Shown here: one piece after another, positions 23,540-36,379 of the stretch | How positions within the stretch are numbered: the first letter of the stretch is position 1 | How the letters are laid out: the number at the start of each line of letters is the position of its first letter | Origin: Laguncularia racemosa | Taxonomy: Eukaryota; Streptophyta; Magnoliopsida; Myrtales; Combretaceae | Direction: 5' to 3' | Assembly: GCA_037954665.1 (NCBI GenBank) | Contig: JBBMOL010000009.1 | Location: 2,976,001 to 3,040,000, forward strand | Length of the DNA: 64,000 nt | The notes under the pieces: generated by a model | Databases searched by the model: none | Seen by the model: the letters and a program-made list of their open reading frames with translations, nothing else | What the model was told of the DNA's origin: nothing | Program-made: the position numbers and the translations under genes

Positions 23540-24150
23540 CATCATGGTGCTTAAGCTATTGTTCATGACTAATGATTTTGGTATAGACTTGCTCAAAGGT
23601 GAGTAAAGTAAGTGAATGGGTGAACATGGTGACAAGGGCATGGTAGTCGCATAGAAGACCTCGAAAGGCTTATGTAATGAGGTTTGATGTATTGAGTGGC
23701 TAACTACTTGCAAATGTAGTAAGCTATAAGATGTTGTTCAGTTGAAGGGTCAGGAGACATTGTTTGAATTCCATTTTCTAAAGCTGTAGAGTTCTTAAGA
23801 AATGTTAGCTAATGATGACTAGATGTCATAGGCAACAATTATGTCATGGAACTCTAGTAGCATTTAAGTGGAGATGGTGGAAGGAAGTGAAGCACAAACC
23901 ATGTGATTAACCTTGACCAATATGTGTAATATGAATTTAGGATTAGGGGTGCACAAAAAATGGTGATGATTCATGGGTGGTTATGCCATCAACATATTAG
24001 TATAAGTTTATTGAAATAAGAAAGAAAGTCATAAGTGACAACTATTGCTAGTAATTGTCGCTTGAGAGCTTTGTTGTAACAATATTAGAGGCGCTATTAG
24101 GAGATAAGGTCAGTAGGGAAGGCAAAGACACTAAATAGTGGAAAGTGGTA
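23540..24150 (-). pseudogene. Copia gag (UBN2-like) remnant
   Basis: Minus-strand translation in shifting frames gives LQLQKM-like spacing followed by ALVTMFTHSLTLLTFEQ and YTKIISHEQ. This is the gag motif seen in copia UBN2_2 domains (ALVTSL..R...LTFEEV...LL.HE). Multiple stops interrupt it. Near 23110-23170 a decayed stretch with an ASHDSRFTY-like segment may be the protease-to-integrase region. Confidence 0.6.
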
Positions 24151-24419
24151 GAGGTGCCAACATGATGGGGTTAGAGATGGTTGGTGAAGTTTGTGATGAG
24201 TAAAAAATGGATCAAGGAGTGGTGGAAGGTTTAGTGAATGGGTAGTTGGGTGGATTAGGCTAGTAGTGGTGGGAAGGTTGGATTGGGCAAATAGTATGAG
24301 TCAAGTAGGGTTGAATGGGTTTTACAGGCTAGGTTAGGTTTAAAGATTATTCTATTTTTAAAGGTGACTTGATCTTAGTCTATTTTGATGTTTTGGCTAG
24401 ACAAGATGTCAACACAGTT

Positions 24420-27400
24420 TACAAGAAAATATATAGTTCCTTCTATTCTATTATACTTGTCTTTTTCTTTTATTTTTATGGTTGTTTTCTTAATGACATT
24501 TTTTACTAACCTTTAAGCTTAAGACTTGTGACATAGGAAATATGTAGAGGCTAGAGAGATTACAAATTCAACGAATCATAAAGTTACAAACTTGGTCACG
24601 ATATTTTAATGTACAAGTTAATTTATGATATTACAATTTTGGTTTCAACTATGAATTGAATCAAATTAAACCATTTTTTTCATTAAGAAAAATCAAGAAC
24701 CAAACTATATGACCAGCTTTAAGTTTTTTTAAAAATTAAATTGTAATGTATAGTTTAGTTTAGTTAGAAGGGGCAAATTGTATGAAACTAAATTGCACAC
24801 ACCTTTATTTAAAGTATCACTCTGTTTGGTACTTCTTGTGACTCTATGTAGAATAGGACATTTGAAATTCTTACGCTTGTGCCTCTTTGATTTAACTTTT
24901 GTCCACTTACTAGGAATTGTAATATTACTCTACACCTTAATCTCATCATTAGATTCAAAGCTATCATCCTTTTTCCCACAATCACTTGCATAAACTTTAA
25001 TGAACCACCTTTTAGGTCTTAGCTAACCTGTTCAACCAATTAGAGCATACCAATTTGGTACCTAATGGTGGCATTGTTATTTCATCCTTAAAGTAGATAT
25101 AAGGCAACACCACTTTAAACATGTACTTCTTCTTCCCTTTTCTTTTTCTTTTTCTTTTTTTTTGTTTCCGTTTAACCTTATAATAGTAGTCATTTAAACA
25201 CCTACAATAGTAATACACTTTTTGGCGCGTAACCTTGTGATGTAAACTTCTTAGATTCATGCCTTAATTGGCGATACCATACCTATCATAGTTTAAGCTA
25301 TGTGCACTTAGTAAAAATTGAATTCATCAGCTACTTGGCTTACCTGCCCCCCATGCTTCGATACCATTTACACCACCTACTTTAATATTTACAGACTATA
25401 ACTAAAATATTATATTTATCTCCCAAATTTACATGTGATCACTAAATTTAACTACAATATAACACAGTGATCTATCTATCACAAGAAAACCAAAGCTTGA
25501 TGTTCCCTTTAGACAAAACGCCGTGCTCAAACTTTTCCTAAAACCCAATTTGCTACATAATCTCTTGTGCACTTGTACCTGAGGTCAACAAAACACTAAC
25601 CACTTAGCTTCTCATGAAGCAAAGTGAACACTATCAAAATAATTATAAAACAACAACCTATCCAATTTGAAATAATTAATTGAAAGCCATTCTTAGCACA
25701 TGGTAGCAACTACCTTTTCACATATTCATAAAATCTAGTAAGGTGATTAAATAATAACAATTGTTCTTATATGCTTCCATATCATGTTAGTAACTTTTAG
25801 TACATCTTTCACTTGCCATAAACAAACAGAGTGACTAGATCCCCATAGGTCATTAATACTAGGCCGGTTCATCAATTGTACCACAAACTTACTAAGTTGG
25901 TCAAAGATAGTACCATAAACTTATCAGGTAGGGAATAAGACTTGTTTTACTTAGGTATCTTTGGTTAGTACACAGAAACAATTATCAATCCTTTAATAGT
26001 TCACTTCACAATTGACTTAGGATTTAAAGAAGCTACTTGATACACTTAAACATATTTAGGCAATACAATGAAGACATACAATTCCAAGATTAAACCAAAA
26101 TAGTTATATTACCGAGTCTTAACTTTTATGTCACAATTTATGCATTAATCAAGCATTAGGCACAAGTCCTACACCTACCTTACATGCTAGCATTATTAGC
26201 ATATTTCAGCTAGCTTGTTTATCAACAATCATCACAACAATACACCAAATTCTTCGGTACTAGAAATAAATTTAGAATCCTCTTACATTTGTCAGAATAA
26301 GTGGCTTTATAAGGTTCACTTGCTCTTGAGTAAATGGTCTACCTTTTCGACAATTCGCACTACCACTAATCAAGTTTAGACGGTACTCACTTGATAAATC
26401 AACAACTTTAACTAAGTAACACTAGTCCAAGGGTTAATCTAAGCATTCCAAAATCCCTAACCACATTGCAATAAATCAAAATACTAGATTCATTAATCAT
26501 AATGTACATATATATATAGTTACATAGCAAACATTTTGAAGTTATCTAATTAATGTCAGGTATTCAAGGTTTTCCTAATGATATTGTATTAACTCAAGTC
26601 TGACCATAATGCTCTTTCATCAAATACCTTTCTAATAACTATAAGTGAATTCCATTTCTTATAAAACCACCGTGCCCTGAACTTATATATATATATGGCT
26701 ACATACTAAACATTTTGAAGTTGTCTGATTAATGTCAGGTATTCAAGGTTTTCCTAATGATATTGTATTAACTTAAGTTTGACCATAATGTTCTTTCATC
26801 AAGTACCTTTCTAATAATTGTCAATGACTTCCATTTCTTACCGAACCACCTTGCCCTAAATTTATATTATTCATATATATTAGTTAATAGCTATGCATCA
26901 CATTATTATTGCAAGAAGCCTTATAGAACACCAAAAAATTTCAAATTATCATGCTTCTTGATACCAAATTAAGTTATTTCTCTTGATAATTATGTGGTAA
27001 ATAGTTAAGAAAATCAAATAGTTCTAAACAAATCCAAGATAACTTTATATACATAATTCGAGTTGTTTCCTCATGTTTATAATATCTATCATATAATGTA
27101 TTCTTGAATGTTGCATGCTCTTCCAAATTTGCTATTTTGCGTGATACCTTATTTACATTCAAAATTGATTTAACCTTGCTACTTAATATACCATAACCTT
27201 TGATTACATCCCTAAATCAACACCCCTTTTCACTTTAAGAAAAATATTTGTTCGTGTAATACATAATTTGCTTGATAACTAGCAATTCTTCTCAAAGAAA
27301 ATCATAATAATTACAAGACTAGTTGAAAAATTACAATTCTCGCTATAATAGTTAGTACTACATATTAAGAACTTATACATCAAAATTCAACCAGAACCAC

Positions 27401-28150
27401 CACATTAAGTCATCGCTATTTAAGTTCAAATTGTTGCTGTTAATTAGGGTTTTCTTAAGCACCCTATATTTTTGGTCGAAAATTTAACAAAACAAATTTA
27501 GTGCATCAATACATATATAAAACTAGACCAAGATAACTTTTCTTAGAATCTTACTATTTTTTTTTCTTAAATTTATGAAAATTGGCCAAAAAGTTATACT
27601 CATTAGCACATGCATTTTCGGCCACCAATGGCAGCCGCTCCCTTGTCGGCCTAGCCTAGTGAGGCCTCCTCCTTTAACCACTAAGCCCACAACATAGCAG
27701 CTTCTTTCCAACACCCTCAAACCCACTTCTAACACCTAGCCCTGAGTATGATAAACATCTTCTAAGATAGAATTGTGCAAGATGAATAGTTGTTGTTGAG
27801 TTAACTGGAGTTTGGAGTGGGGGGGGGAAGGTAGCTATGGTTTCAATCTATTGCTGCAATCCCTCCTCCTATTTTACTCCCATGTTGGGCATCTTCTACT
27901 GCAACGACAATGATGAGGATTTAAGATCTTGTAATTTGACACGAACTGAGCACTATGAGGTTGCATACTAGTGATAGTAGTAGTGACAATCATTGTCTTA
28001 ATTAAACATTGCATGAAGGAATTGAAATGAGAACTTAAGTGTTCTTCTACATGACATATACCTTGATCAAAGCATCGATAGAGGAAATGTTCTTATGAAG
28101 TCATAGGTGTGATGTTCTCTTCTCCGCTTGAATTTTCTTGATCATGTTGA
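24420..28150. other. Unresolved repetitive DNA
   Basis: No intact gene is seen. On the minus strand, 25260-24800 has scattered protein-like stretches (for example LPYIYFKDEITMPPLGTKLV) that I cannot assign with confidence; a Mutator-like N-terminal remnant is one possibility. A TGGTATCGAAGC (minus strand, near 25355-25366) resembles a tRNA-iMet primer site but no LTR edge was confirmed next to it. Minus-strand 27735-27520 is GC-richer and unassigned. Confidence 0.4.
26506..26868. repeat. Tandem duplication of about 179 bp
   Basis: Two adjacent copies (about 26506-26680 and 26681-26868) share aaacattttgaagtt, a long block around tcaggtattcaaggttttcc and a ccatttctta block near the end. Each copy starts in an (AT) run. 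They differ by roughly a dozen substitutions and no function is evident. Confidence 0.8.
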
Positions 28151-29050
28151 GGCAGGTGTTTTGATCTTTAGATCTTCCCCTAGGTGTCATTCTGCTTAAG
28201 AACTTCTCATCCCTAGTTAAGTCATTTTTAAATGTATGGGGGTTCTTGTAGATGATCAATCACACGTAGCTAGCATGATGAACGATCTTGAAGAAGTATC
28301 AATTTGATGACATGTGGAGGGAATATTTTAGAGAGAGATGTGGGGGGAAGAACAAGCAAGCTTGGATTCTCAAAGCGCACATGTAATAGTGGATCAAATT
28401 TGATGTTCTTGATGTGTTCTTGGATTGTTCTTGATAAAGTCATTGTTCAATCTTCTATAGAGTCATCTCGATAGAGTGTTGATGTTTCTTGATGCTTGCC
28501 TCTGGCTTCAGATGTCACAAATGAGGAGGAGAAGACTCCTATATATAGATTATAGATTTTGGCCCCTAATATTAATCGTTGGATGAAGCTGAGGTAGATG
28601 GTTGAGATTTGCAATTATTGGTGGCCGTTGGATCGCTCCTGATGATCTAACAACTAGCATTCATTTGCTCTTTTCTTGTATGGACCATAGGCTTAGGTTT
28701 GGGCTTGGCATGGGCTTAGATAAGCTTAATGCCTTTTAAATTAAGAAGAAAACTCATGTTATTATACAATAAGCCCATGACCTTTTATTTGGAGGCAAAT
28801 AACCACATTTAACACTAAACAAAGCCTAAACAAGATCAAAAAGACCTTTTTCGAGCCTATATTTCATGTGTGAGACAACCGAACAAGGTTAAGAGTGGAA
28901 AAATTGGTTCAACAATCCCTATTTTGAGCCTATCAAGGAAAATCTCTCTAAGACATCCCTAATTGGGTTCGTTTCCTATGCCCTATCACTAGCTTAGTAA
29001 ACTAGTTCATAGCATTAAATTAAGCCTAAAACCTAATTACCCAAATAACC
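28150..29050 (+). repeat. Dispersed repeat copy C
   Basis: This is the best-preserved of three copies (see 1-860 and 13830-14540). It contains aatgaggaggagaagactcc near 28518, ggcttaggtttgggcttgg near 28690 and tagcattaaattaagcctaa near 29009. I see no coding region, terminal repeat or duplication. Confidence 0.45.
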
Positions 29051-29751
29051 CTCTATACTCCCTAAATGCATAATGAACTCAGTATATTTGGTGCACCATG
29101 TAAAATATCTTTTAATAAATTTAACTGTACTTAGTAGCTATGATATATATTTAAGTGATACTGCTTATTGGAGCTCAAAATAATAAAATGTGATTAATGA
29201 ATTGGAGTTCTACTTGATTTTTAAATGATATTGGACTACTTTCAAGATTATTAATTTTAGGCATAAAATCACTTATTATATTCAAGTGCTCTTCTTTTTA
29301 TTCTTGTTTTTTCTTGAAAAAAAAAAACTATAAAAGTAATAGAGTTATTACACTACAAAATGTATAAAAATTCTTAAGTTTTAGAAGCTATCTTGTAACA
29401 TGTATGTTTTGTAGAATGAATGTTTAATGATGGCTCTAAATGATTAGAGATATTCATCGAAATTAAATTTTGGTAGTTTGTACAAATAAGGTAGTTAGAG
29501 TTCGCTACCCTACTTATCGTGGATGACATCACCTTTATTAGTCACGCTTGTTGAGAATAAATTCTCATCATTTTTCACAATGCATTTTTTATTTTTTGAG
29601 TGACTTGTGTGTGTATTATTTATATGATAAAATAATTTATTTTTCATTGGAACCCATAAGTACATAAGATATACTAAAAATATAGATATAAATTCTAGAA
29701 GTCCTTTCTCAAAATATTAGTAGGACCTTTTAAGAATGAAAAGAAAGTAAA

Positions 29752-29767
29752 GGGGGGGGGGGGGGGG
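29752..29767 (+). repeat. Poly-G run (16 G)
   Basis: An uninterrupted G homopolymer lies 21 bp upstream of the Tat 5' LTR. Its length may be affected by assembly error. Confidence 0.7.
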
Positions 29768-29788
29768 TTGGATTAGCGAGTGCATCTT

Positions 29789-32057
29789 TGTTGATAGATC
29801 TTTTTGGGCATGGACCCCTAAGGCTTAAATTGACTAGCTTGAGCCCTTGTCCGAGCTCTACATGCTTAGGCTAATCTCTTTTAGATTGCTATAGCACATA
29901 TTTGTCAACACTTAACTAGCATGCACCTGACCTCATGCTTGACTCGATTGCACTTGTTCTCAAAATAGATAAGTATAAAAGATTTAAGACAGATAAAGAA
30001 AGGAGTCAATTAAAGATACACTCTCCACAAAATCTGAAAAGAATCTTGGTCATTAATGCACTTACCATATCATGACTGTCCCCAATCCTTAGGCATTAGG
30101 GGCTACAGGGTAGAGGACTTCTTTTCACTCTCGATTCTTTCACTACCATATATTATCATCTTTTATAAGCTTGTGCTAACTTAAGCATTGGAGTGGTTAC
30201 GTCGAAGCAACTTTTGGCACTTCTATAGCCATTGTTGTCAAAATCACGAGTCAAATCGTGGAATTGTCTGAGTTTATGTTTGTACTTTACTCTCCCTGGT
30301 TGACTCATTTACAAACATGATTTAGAGAAAAATTGCAGTGGAATCATGAGTTCACTCGGTAAAACCATTGCCATTGTGATTTTATACACGTTTCCATCGA
30401 GTTTGGTTGAAATGCAACTATTTGAGTGAGTTGCTGTTGCTGCTATTGCATGGTCATTGAGGTCGGTTATTGCTGTTGGCTATTGCTACCATGCTTGGTT
30501 GTTGTGGATGCCAAACAAAAAGTATATAATACCTCTGTGTGAAATTATGAAATTGCCACACACACACATACAAAGTGAAGTGCAGTTTGCAAAGAGCGAA
30601 GGAACCGGTGACGAGGGTTGGTAGACATAGCAGTAGTGAAGTTACTTCAGTATGTTGCAAATCGAGTCAACATTCTAACTTCTAACTCGGTTCAATTGCT
30701 GCAAATTTCAGTTTTGTAGGACAACTAATCTAAAATACATATTTTATACATTTAAAAAAAATACTTTAATTGGAAAAATTATATCAAAGGATCAGTGATA
30801 GTACCGTATATTAAATAAAATAGACTTCTTAGCACCACATTAGCGCCACATGTCAAATTACATGCTACATCAATACTTTTAACAATGTTTATAACAACGG
30901 GTTGACATAATCCCCTGTTTAAACCATTTTGTAAAATAATAATACTTAAATTTAATTAGTTAAAAATGCGATCCCTATTTGAACTTAACCTTAGCATTCA
31001 TCTCCTTTGATGTAACTTTTCTTATTTTAATTAATATTTTTGTAATAGTAAATAAAATAAAGGGTAGATAACTTTAACTTTATAAGAGTTTTTGAGATTT
31101 TTAATTTTATAGGAAATGTATAATGTATTTATATTTCTATCTTTTCAGTATCTTATAGTTATAATAATTTTAAATATATATTGTTAAGTAAATATATTTT
31201 GAATTAATAACCACAAATAATGTAAAATTTTACTTAGTAATATATAATTTTGAAGGCTTTCTTTCTACAGTACTCTTTTTTTTTTGTTATGGTACCTTTT
31301 TCATTATTTACTTTTGGTTAGTAGTTATTTGTCAATTTTTTTTTATTTTGATATTATTCTTTTCAAATGATACATCTTCGTTATCAACTTTTATTTATTA
31401 GTAATTTCTTAAAAATTATGATTGATTTTTAAATTTTATCTATTATCTTTTATCTCTTGTATATATAACTAGGTAAAACCTACTTTATACATAATTTATC
31501 ATTTTAGAAATAAAATATACTTATTTATTAAATTATAATGTCATTTAAATGATTATCATAGTTAAGATATTAATAATATATATATGTCATATTGTAATAT
31601 AGAATGTTGGCTACTATTGGTGATGTTGATGGGAGAGATTGTGGAAATTGTGATGATTTTTTTTAGTTACTATTTTGTATTATGATTTATGAATTTATAA
31701 CTTTTATTGGGATTTATGGTTGGTTATCTCTATGGTTGATTATTTGTATTGTACAACTTATGCTTGATTATCAATATTATGAATTTTATTGAGACTTATG
31801 ACTAAAATGTATGCTAAATTTCCTTATTTCTATTTCCATTATATTTTTTTATGACTATTGTAAGTAGATTTATAATATTTGGAAGTTATTTTACAAATTT
31901 TGTAAAAACTTACATTTCTAAGTTTCAATTTTATGTTCCAATTCTATGGATCCCCTAGCAATTCTATATAAAATCGCGAGATTGGTAACCTTTGTCCATA
32001 GCCTAATTTCTTTGCTTTTGCAGGTAACTCAACTACCCGAGAAAATCTAGCACAACA
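29789..32057 (+). repeat. 5' LTR of the Tat element (interrupted by a hAT)
   Basis: Edges are TGTTGATAG (29789) and GCACAACA (32057). Without the hAT and its duplicated 8 bp it is about 496 bp. The following bases TTTGGCACCTTTTTCG probably hold a decayed primer binding site. Relative to the 3' LTR it keeps about 280 bp that are missing there. Confidence 0.8.
30230..31994 (+). mobile_element. Non-autonomous hAT derivative, 1.77 kb (TSD TCTATAGC/TCCATAGC)
   Basis: The left end reads CATTGTTGTCAAAATCACGA and the reverse-complemented right end CAAAGGTTACCAATCTCGCG. Flanking 8-bp copies are TCTATAGC (30222-30229) and TCCATAGC (31995-32002), 7 of 8 identical. The right 400 bp, reverse-complemented, align closely with the left 400 bp of the hAT at 57117 (for example gaattggaac followed by taagt.tttacaa, and gtggaaattgtgatgat). 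The left end likewise resembles the other hAT's right end. It lacks the transposase, so it is an internally deleted or scrambled relative inserted in the opposite orientation. Confidence 0.8.
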
Positions 32058-32096
32058 TTTGGCACCTTTTTCGTAATCCTACTCACAACTGCATTT

Positions 32097-33250
32097 ATGG
32101 CTCTCAAATCAAAGAAAACTAAATCTAAAGAGACTATGGATGCCTTGGTAGTGGACTAAAATGTCCAAGTAATGGCGTCTCAATAACCAAACTAAAACAC
32201 AAACACCTACCCCCATCAAATTGATAGTAAACTTTTTTCATGATTTGGAGAATTTATGCAAAACATTGGTGGTCCACAATGAAGTCATTCATTGATAATG
32301 ACAATGTAAGGCTCTAAGCTTAAGTGGTAGAATTGGAGTAACTCAAAAACATGTTAGAGTTGGAGAATGTGTCCACCCATTCTCTAGAATTGCTATGAAC
32401 TACCCTTTATTGTTGCTACCAATTGCGAATACCCAATAGGTGAATCAGCAAGCTCGGTCTATGGAATAATATAGTTGTGCTCCTATTGAGCCAATTTCGC
32501 CAACAACATCATAGGGATGGGCTCATTCACCCTAAATCCTACTGACCGTGTCGTGCATCCATAATGGTGTTGTAGCTCGGAATAACTAACCCAAGCCTTC
32601 TGACACTTGCACCCAAGTAAACAGGTAAGTCAATGACATGGACATCGACTAGATTGATGATATATCAAATGACTCTCCAATATGAAGGAGAGCAAAAAGG
32701 CTGATCCATTAGCTAGATTCTCTATTAACCATACTCCCTTCACACAGGTGATACAAGAGAAGCTTTTACCACCAAATGTCTGCTTACCTCAGCTTGACAC
32801 CTATGATGGAACTACTAATTTGAATGATCACTTGTGTCATCTTCGGAAAATGATGAACTTACATGGCCTTAGTGTTGTAGTTGCTTGCAAAGCTTTTTTG
32901 AGCACCTTATGTAAAGCTACTTGGACTTGGTACAATAATTTGCTAGCTAACTCTATATCTTCATTTAACAAGTTGGCCAATCAATTCCAATAGCTTTTCT
33001 ACGTGACTAAGCTCCCTGTAAAGGACTCATCCACTTTGAATTTGATCAAATAAGGTCATGACGAGCCGATTAGGGACTATCTCACTCATTTTAATGCTAC
33101 AATGCTGGAGATTCCCAATATCAACACGGGAGTGGTCCTTTAAGGTATTAAGCCTATTGGTGACTTCTTCAAATCCTTGTTGAAGAACAAGCTAACCAAT
33201 TTCTAAGAATTTACTGAAAAGGCTAGGAAGTACATCCAATAGGAGGATTT
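32097..33250 (+). pseudogene. Tat-type gag remnant
   Basis: A start at 32097 opens with MALKSKKTKSKETMDALV and then meets stops. The best-preserved stretch is 32682-32993, with PFTQVIQEKLLPPNVCLPQL, then DTYDGTTNLNDHL and a TWTWYNNLLANSISSFNKL block. These correspond to the Tat/Ogre gag core (PF...I....LP..F..P....YDGT.DP.DHL...A..WY..L....I.SF..L). Several frameshifts follow. Confidence 0.8.
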
Positions 33251-33859
33251 TATCTTGGTGAGAAGGCAATTCAACCAAAGTAGGTTGGATAAGAAAAAAG
33301 ATAACAAGTGCCTTAAACAAGATCGGGGGTCATGTTGGGATAACAGTGTGAGAGATAGGAAGTGCACCATCTTGAGTTTCACAACATATACCCCACTAAA
33401 TTGGCTAGTGGGGACTATTTTTATGGAAATATGCTGCATGGGTGTCTTACTTAAACCCATAAGATTAAGGGGTAATCCGAACAAGAAAAATTCCAATAAA
33501 TACTTAACTTCTACAGGGATATGGGTCACAACATAGATGAATGCTATTAGCTCAAGAATGCTCTTGAAGATCTCATCCAATGCAGGTATTTTTAGGAGTA
33601 CATTGTTAGCCTCAACAATTTCATTAATCAACATAGTCAAAGAAGGTAAGAGGAGTAAGGTCATAACAAGTTGGATAACAACAACAAAAATCTCCCCATT
33701 GATCTCCCAACAGCATGACCCTAAATCAAATGGTGGTTGAGCTCTTCATGCTTGATCAATACCTTAACTAGCTATTAGGTGATGAACTTATACAGTAAAA
33801 GACCAAGAATGGGAACATCTGTCTCTTTCTTGAATGATGACCTTGAGGGGTTGTAGATC

Positions 33860-34130
33860 CCTCATGATGATGCTTTGGTGATAAATGCAAGGATTTCTAA
33901 ATTTGAAGTCAAGAGAATCCTAGTCGATATAGGCAGTTTAGTAGACATCATCTTCAAACATGCCTATGACTAGATGCAACCTAAGTTTAAGAACAAGTTG
34001 AAACCTTACAATCATGACTTGTATGGGTTCAACAACCAAATTGTGTGGGTTATAGACATTGCCACCCACCCTATGGAGCTTAGGGATAATGACATTTTAG
34101 CCTAATAAAACATCAAATTCTTGGTGGTAG
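33860..34130 (+). pseudogene. Tat-type aspartic protease remnant
   Basis: Translation gives PHDDALVINARISKFEVKRI followed by LVDIGSLVDII. This is the pol N-terminal retropepsin segment, usually PHDDALV......V.RVLVD.GSS.DIL. The active-site D is present, in the form D-I-G instead of D-T/N-G. Stops interrupt the downstream part. Confidence 0.7.
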
Positions 34131-34549
34131 ATTGTTAGTCACCTTAAAATTTAATACTAAAGTGCCTAAGCCAAAACACCTTCAAGATGATATCCTTGAA
34201 GTTGCACCTAAAGGCAAAGTTCCTAATGCCTAATGGAGCAGGTTTGTGCACACATTGTATCTACAGGCCCTAAAGTGGAAGGAGGTCTTTAGTGTAGAAA
34301 TTAGACCTAAGGAGAAGCCGGGATCAAGAGGAAGACTAATCGAAGAGATGGAAGAAATCTAGCTTAGAAGTAGTGTTGAGCAAACCTTGTGGGTAGGGAT
34401 GTGAATGCCTATAGAGCTTAAATAATAACTTGTCAACTTCCTTAGGCCCAATAGTGATGTATTTGCTTGGTCCTCATCGAACATGCTAGGCATCTTCCTA
34501 GAAATGATACATACCACCTCAACATTGATAGTAACAACAAGGTTGTTTA

Positions 34550-35345
34550 AAAAAGAAAAAGAAAAAGAAGATATTTCATTCTAAAGCAATAGGCTGCTAT
34601 TGAAGAAGAGGTGTAAAAGCTGCTTAAAGCAAGATTCATTAGGGCAAAATATTTCCCAACTTGGCTAGCTAATTGTATGTTAGTTAAAAAATCCAATGGG
34701 GGAGTGGTGGATGTGTATAGACTACACAGACCTCAACAAAGCCTACTCAAAGGATTGCTTTCCCTTCCTTAGAATCGACTAGCTTGTCAATTTTACCCTC
34801 GACCATACTTTACTTAGTTTCATGGATAGGTACAACCAAATCAAAATGGAGTCAAAGGATGAAGTACACACTTCTTTTGTTACCAACTTTGGAACGTATT
34901 GTTACAAAGTAATTTCTTTTAAACTAAAAAATGCTAGGGTTACACACTAGAGGTAGGTGGCAAAGATGTTTAAGGATTAGATTGGGTGTACTTGGATGAC
35001 ATGATTGTTAAAAGCAAGTAGCTTGAAGACCATCTCCAAGACTTATGAAAACTCTTTAACATTTTAAGGTAGTATAACATGAAGCTCAACCCTAAAAAGT
35101 GCATCTTTAGGGTGACCTTAGGCAAGTTCCTTGGATATATAGTCATCCAGCGTGACATAGAGGTGAACCTTAAAAAGATCTGAGCTGTTATCAAAATGCA
35201 GCTCTTGAAATCAATAAAAGAGATATAGTAACTCATAAGATGCATTATCACATTGAACAAGTTTGTGTTCAAGAGTCGAGACAAATGGTTTAAGTTTTTT
35301 AAAATTTTGAAGAACCTAACTAACTTTTGGTGGATCAATCAATGT
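34550..35345 (+). pseudogene. Tat-type reverse transcriptase remnant
   Basis: Recognisable segments are a CIDYTDLNKA-like stretch near 34710, MDRYNQIKMESKDEVHTSF near 34820-34878, and VYLDDMIVKSK at 34986-35018. The last contains the catalytic YLDD box (34989-35000). Frames shift several times and in-frame stops are common. On the minus strand the same DNA gives shadow ORFs. Confidence 0.8.
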
Positions 35346-35539
35346 CAAACTGCCTTTAACTAGTTGAAGGAGTTTTTGAGAACCCCACCAATACTCTTGA
35401 AGCTAGTCTCAGGAGGACACCTATTTTTATACCTTTCGGTTAGTGATCGAGCTCTCTTTTTGGTGTTAGTATGAACTAAAGGGAGGAAGCATAAACTGGT
35501 CTACTATGTTAGCCATGTTCTCTAAGGGCCTGAGTTGAA

Positions 35540-36340
35540 GTACACTAAGGTGGAGAAATTTGCACTTGTAGTGATGATCTTTGCCAAAAGATTGTGGCCA
35601 TATTTCGAAGCCCATCAAGTGATAGTTTTAACCAATTAGCCACTACGAAATATATTGCATAAGCTGGACACATTAGGTCAAATGGTGAAGCATGCCTTAG
35701 AGCTCCACATTGTTGGGGGTATAATACTGACCTAAAGAAGCAATAAAGGCTCAAGTCCTTGTAGATTTCATTGTGGAGTACGCAGTGGAGGATGAAACAT
35801 TGTATGACAATAACAAACTAATGTAGACTCTCCATGTTAATAGCTCCTCTACTTGAGGAGGGAGAAGAGTTAGCTTTGCGTTGCATGGACCACATGGGGC
35901 TGAAGTGTCATATGCCCTTAAGTTCAAGTTCCTAGCAAGCAATAATAAAGCAAAGTATGAAGCCTTGATTGCAGGTCTCAAATTGGTAAAGGAGATAGGC
36001 GCCAAGAGGCTAGAGATATACTTAGACTCTCAATTCATCGTCCAACATGTAAAGGGAGAATATATAGTCAAAGAAGAAGGGATGACTTACCTTTAAGATG
36101 TACATAACCTAGCTTTAGAGTTCTCCTCTTGGAATATTACCAAAATTCCTTGAGTTGAGAACTCTAAGGTGGACAAGTTGTCAAAGCTCACAGCTACAAG
36201 CATCCTCAACTTGGAAAAACACGAGAAAAGGGTTTTCATCGAGTATCTCCTTGACAAGAGCATCAATAAGAAATAGGATTAGGTCATGAAGATACATCTT
36301 GTGCCAATCGAGCTATGTTAGATGGATTTGATCCTCGATT
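35540..36340 (+). pseudogene. Tat-type RNase H remnant
   Basis: The region 35881-36094 is open and reads GPHGAEVSYALKFKFLASN, NKAKYEALIAGLKLVKEIGA and YLDSQFIVQHVKGEY. These match the plant Tat RNase H (DG...EYAL.F.F.ATNN.AEYEALIAGL......G....+..DSQL+V.QV.GE). The catalytic-type E of AEYEA survives and the final DSQ aspartate is present. The segment after it (SWNITKIP...VDKLSKL) is mirrored at 62399-62178 in the inverted second copy. Confidence 0.85.
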
Positions 36341-36379
36341 ACTTAAGGAATGACACTCTCCTAAAGGACAGAAAGAAGG

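Larger units (their letters stand above)
17820..24200 (-). mobile_element. Decayed Ty1/copia retrotransposon, split by two LTR insertions
   Basis: On the minus strand the remnants run in canonical copia order. Gag (UBN2-like, with LTFEQVYTKIISHEQ) lies at about 24150-23540, integrase core at 22461-22129, the end of reverse transcriptase (LQCLIITKIDINFAVNQ) at about 21990-21846, and RNase H pieces at 20411-20072 and 18133-17985 (YIPS..Q followed by LRGG). A polypurine tract GATTGAGGGGGGGT lies at about 17961-17977, followed by an LTR-like stretch. Stops and frameshifts are frequent, so it is inactive. The Tekay-like LTR (18134-20071) and the solo LTR (20412-21841) lie inside RNase H and RT. 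I could not find the matching 5' LTR to the right, so the right edge is approximate. Confidence 0.72.

Noticed and set aside
33203..33664. 153-codon minus-strand ORF
   Set aside because: It is antisense to the decayed gag-pol of the Tat element; hydrophobic composition is what the opposite strand of AT-rich coding DNA gives.
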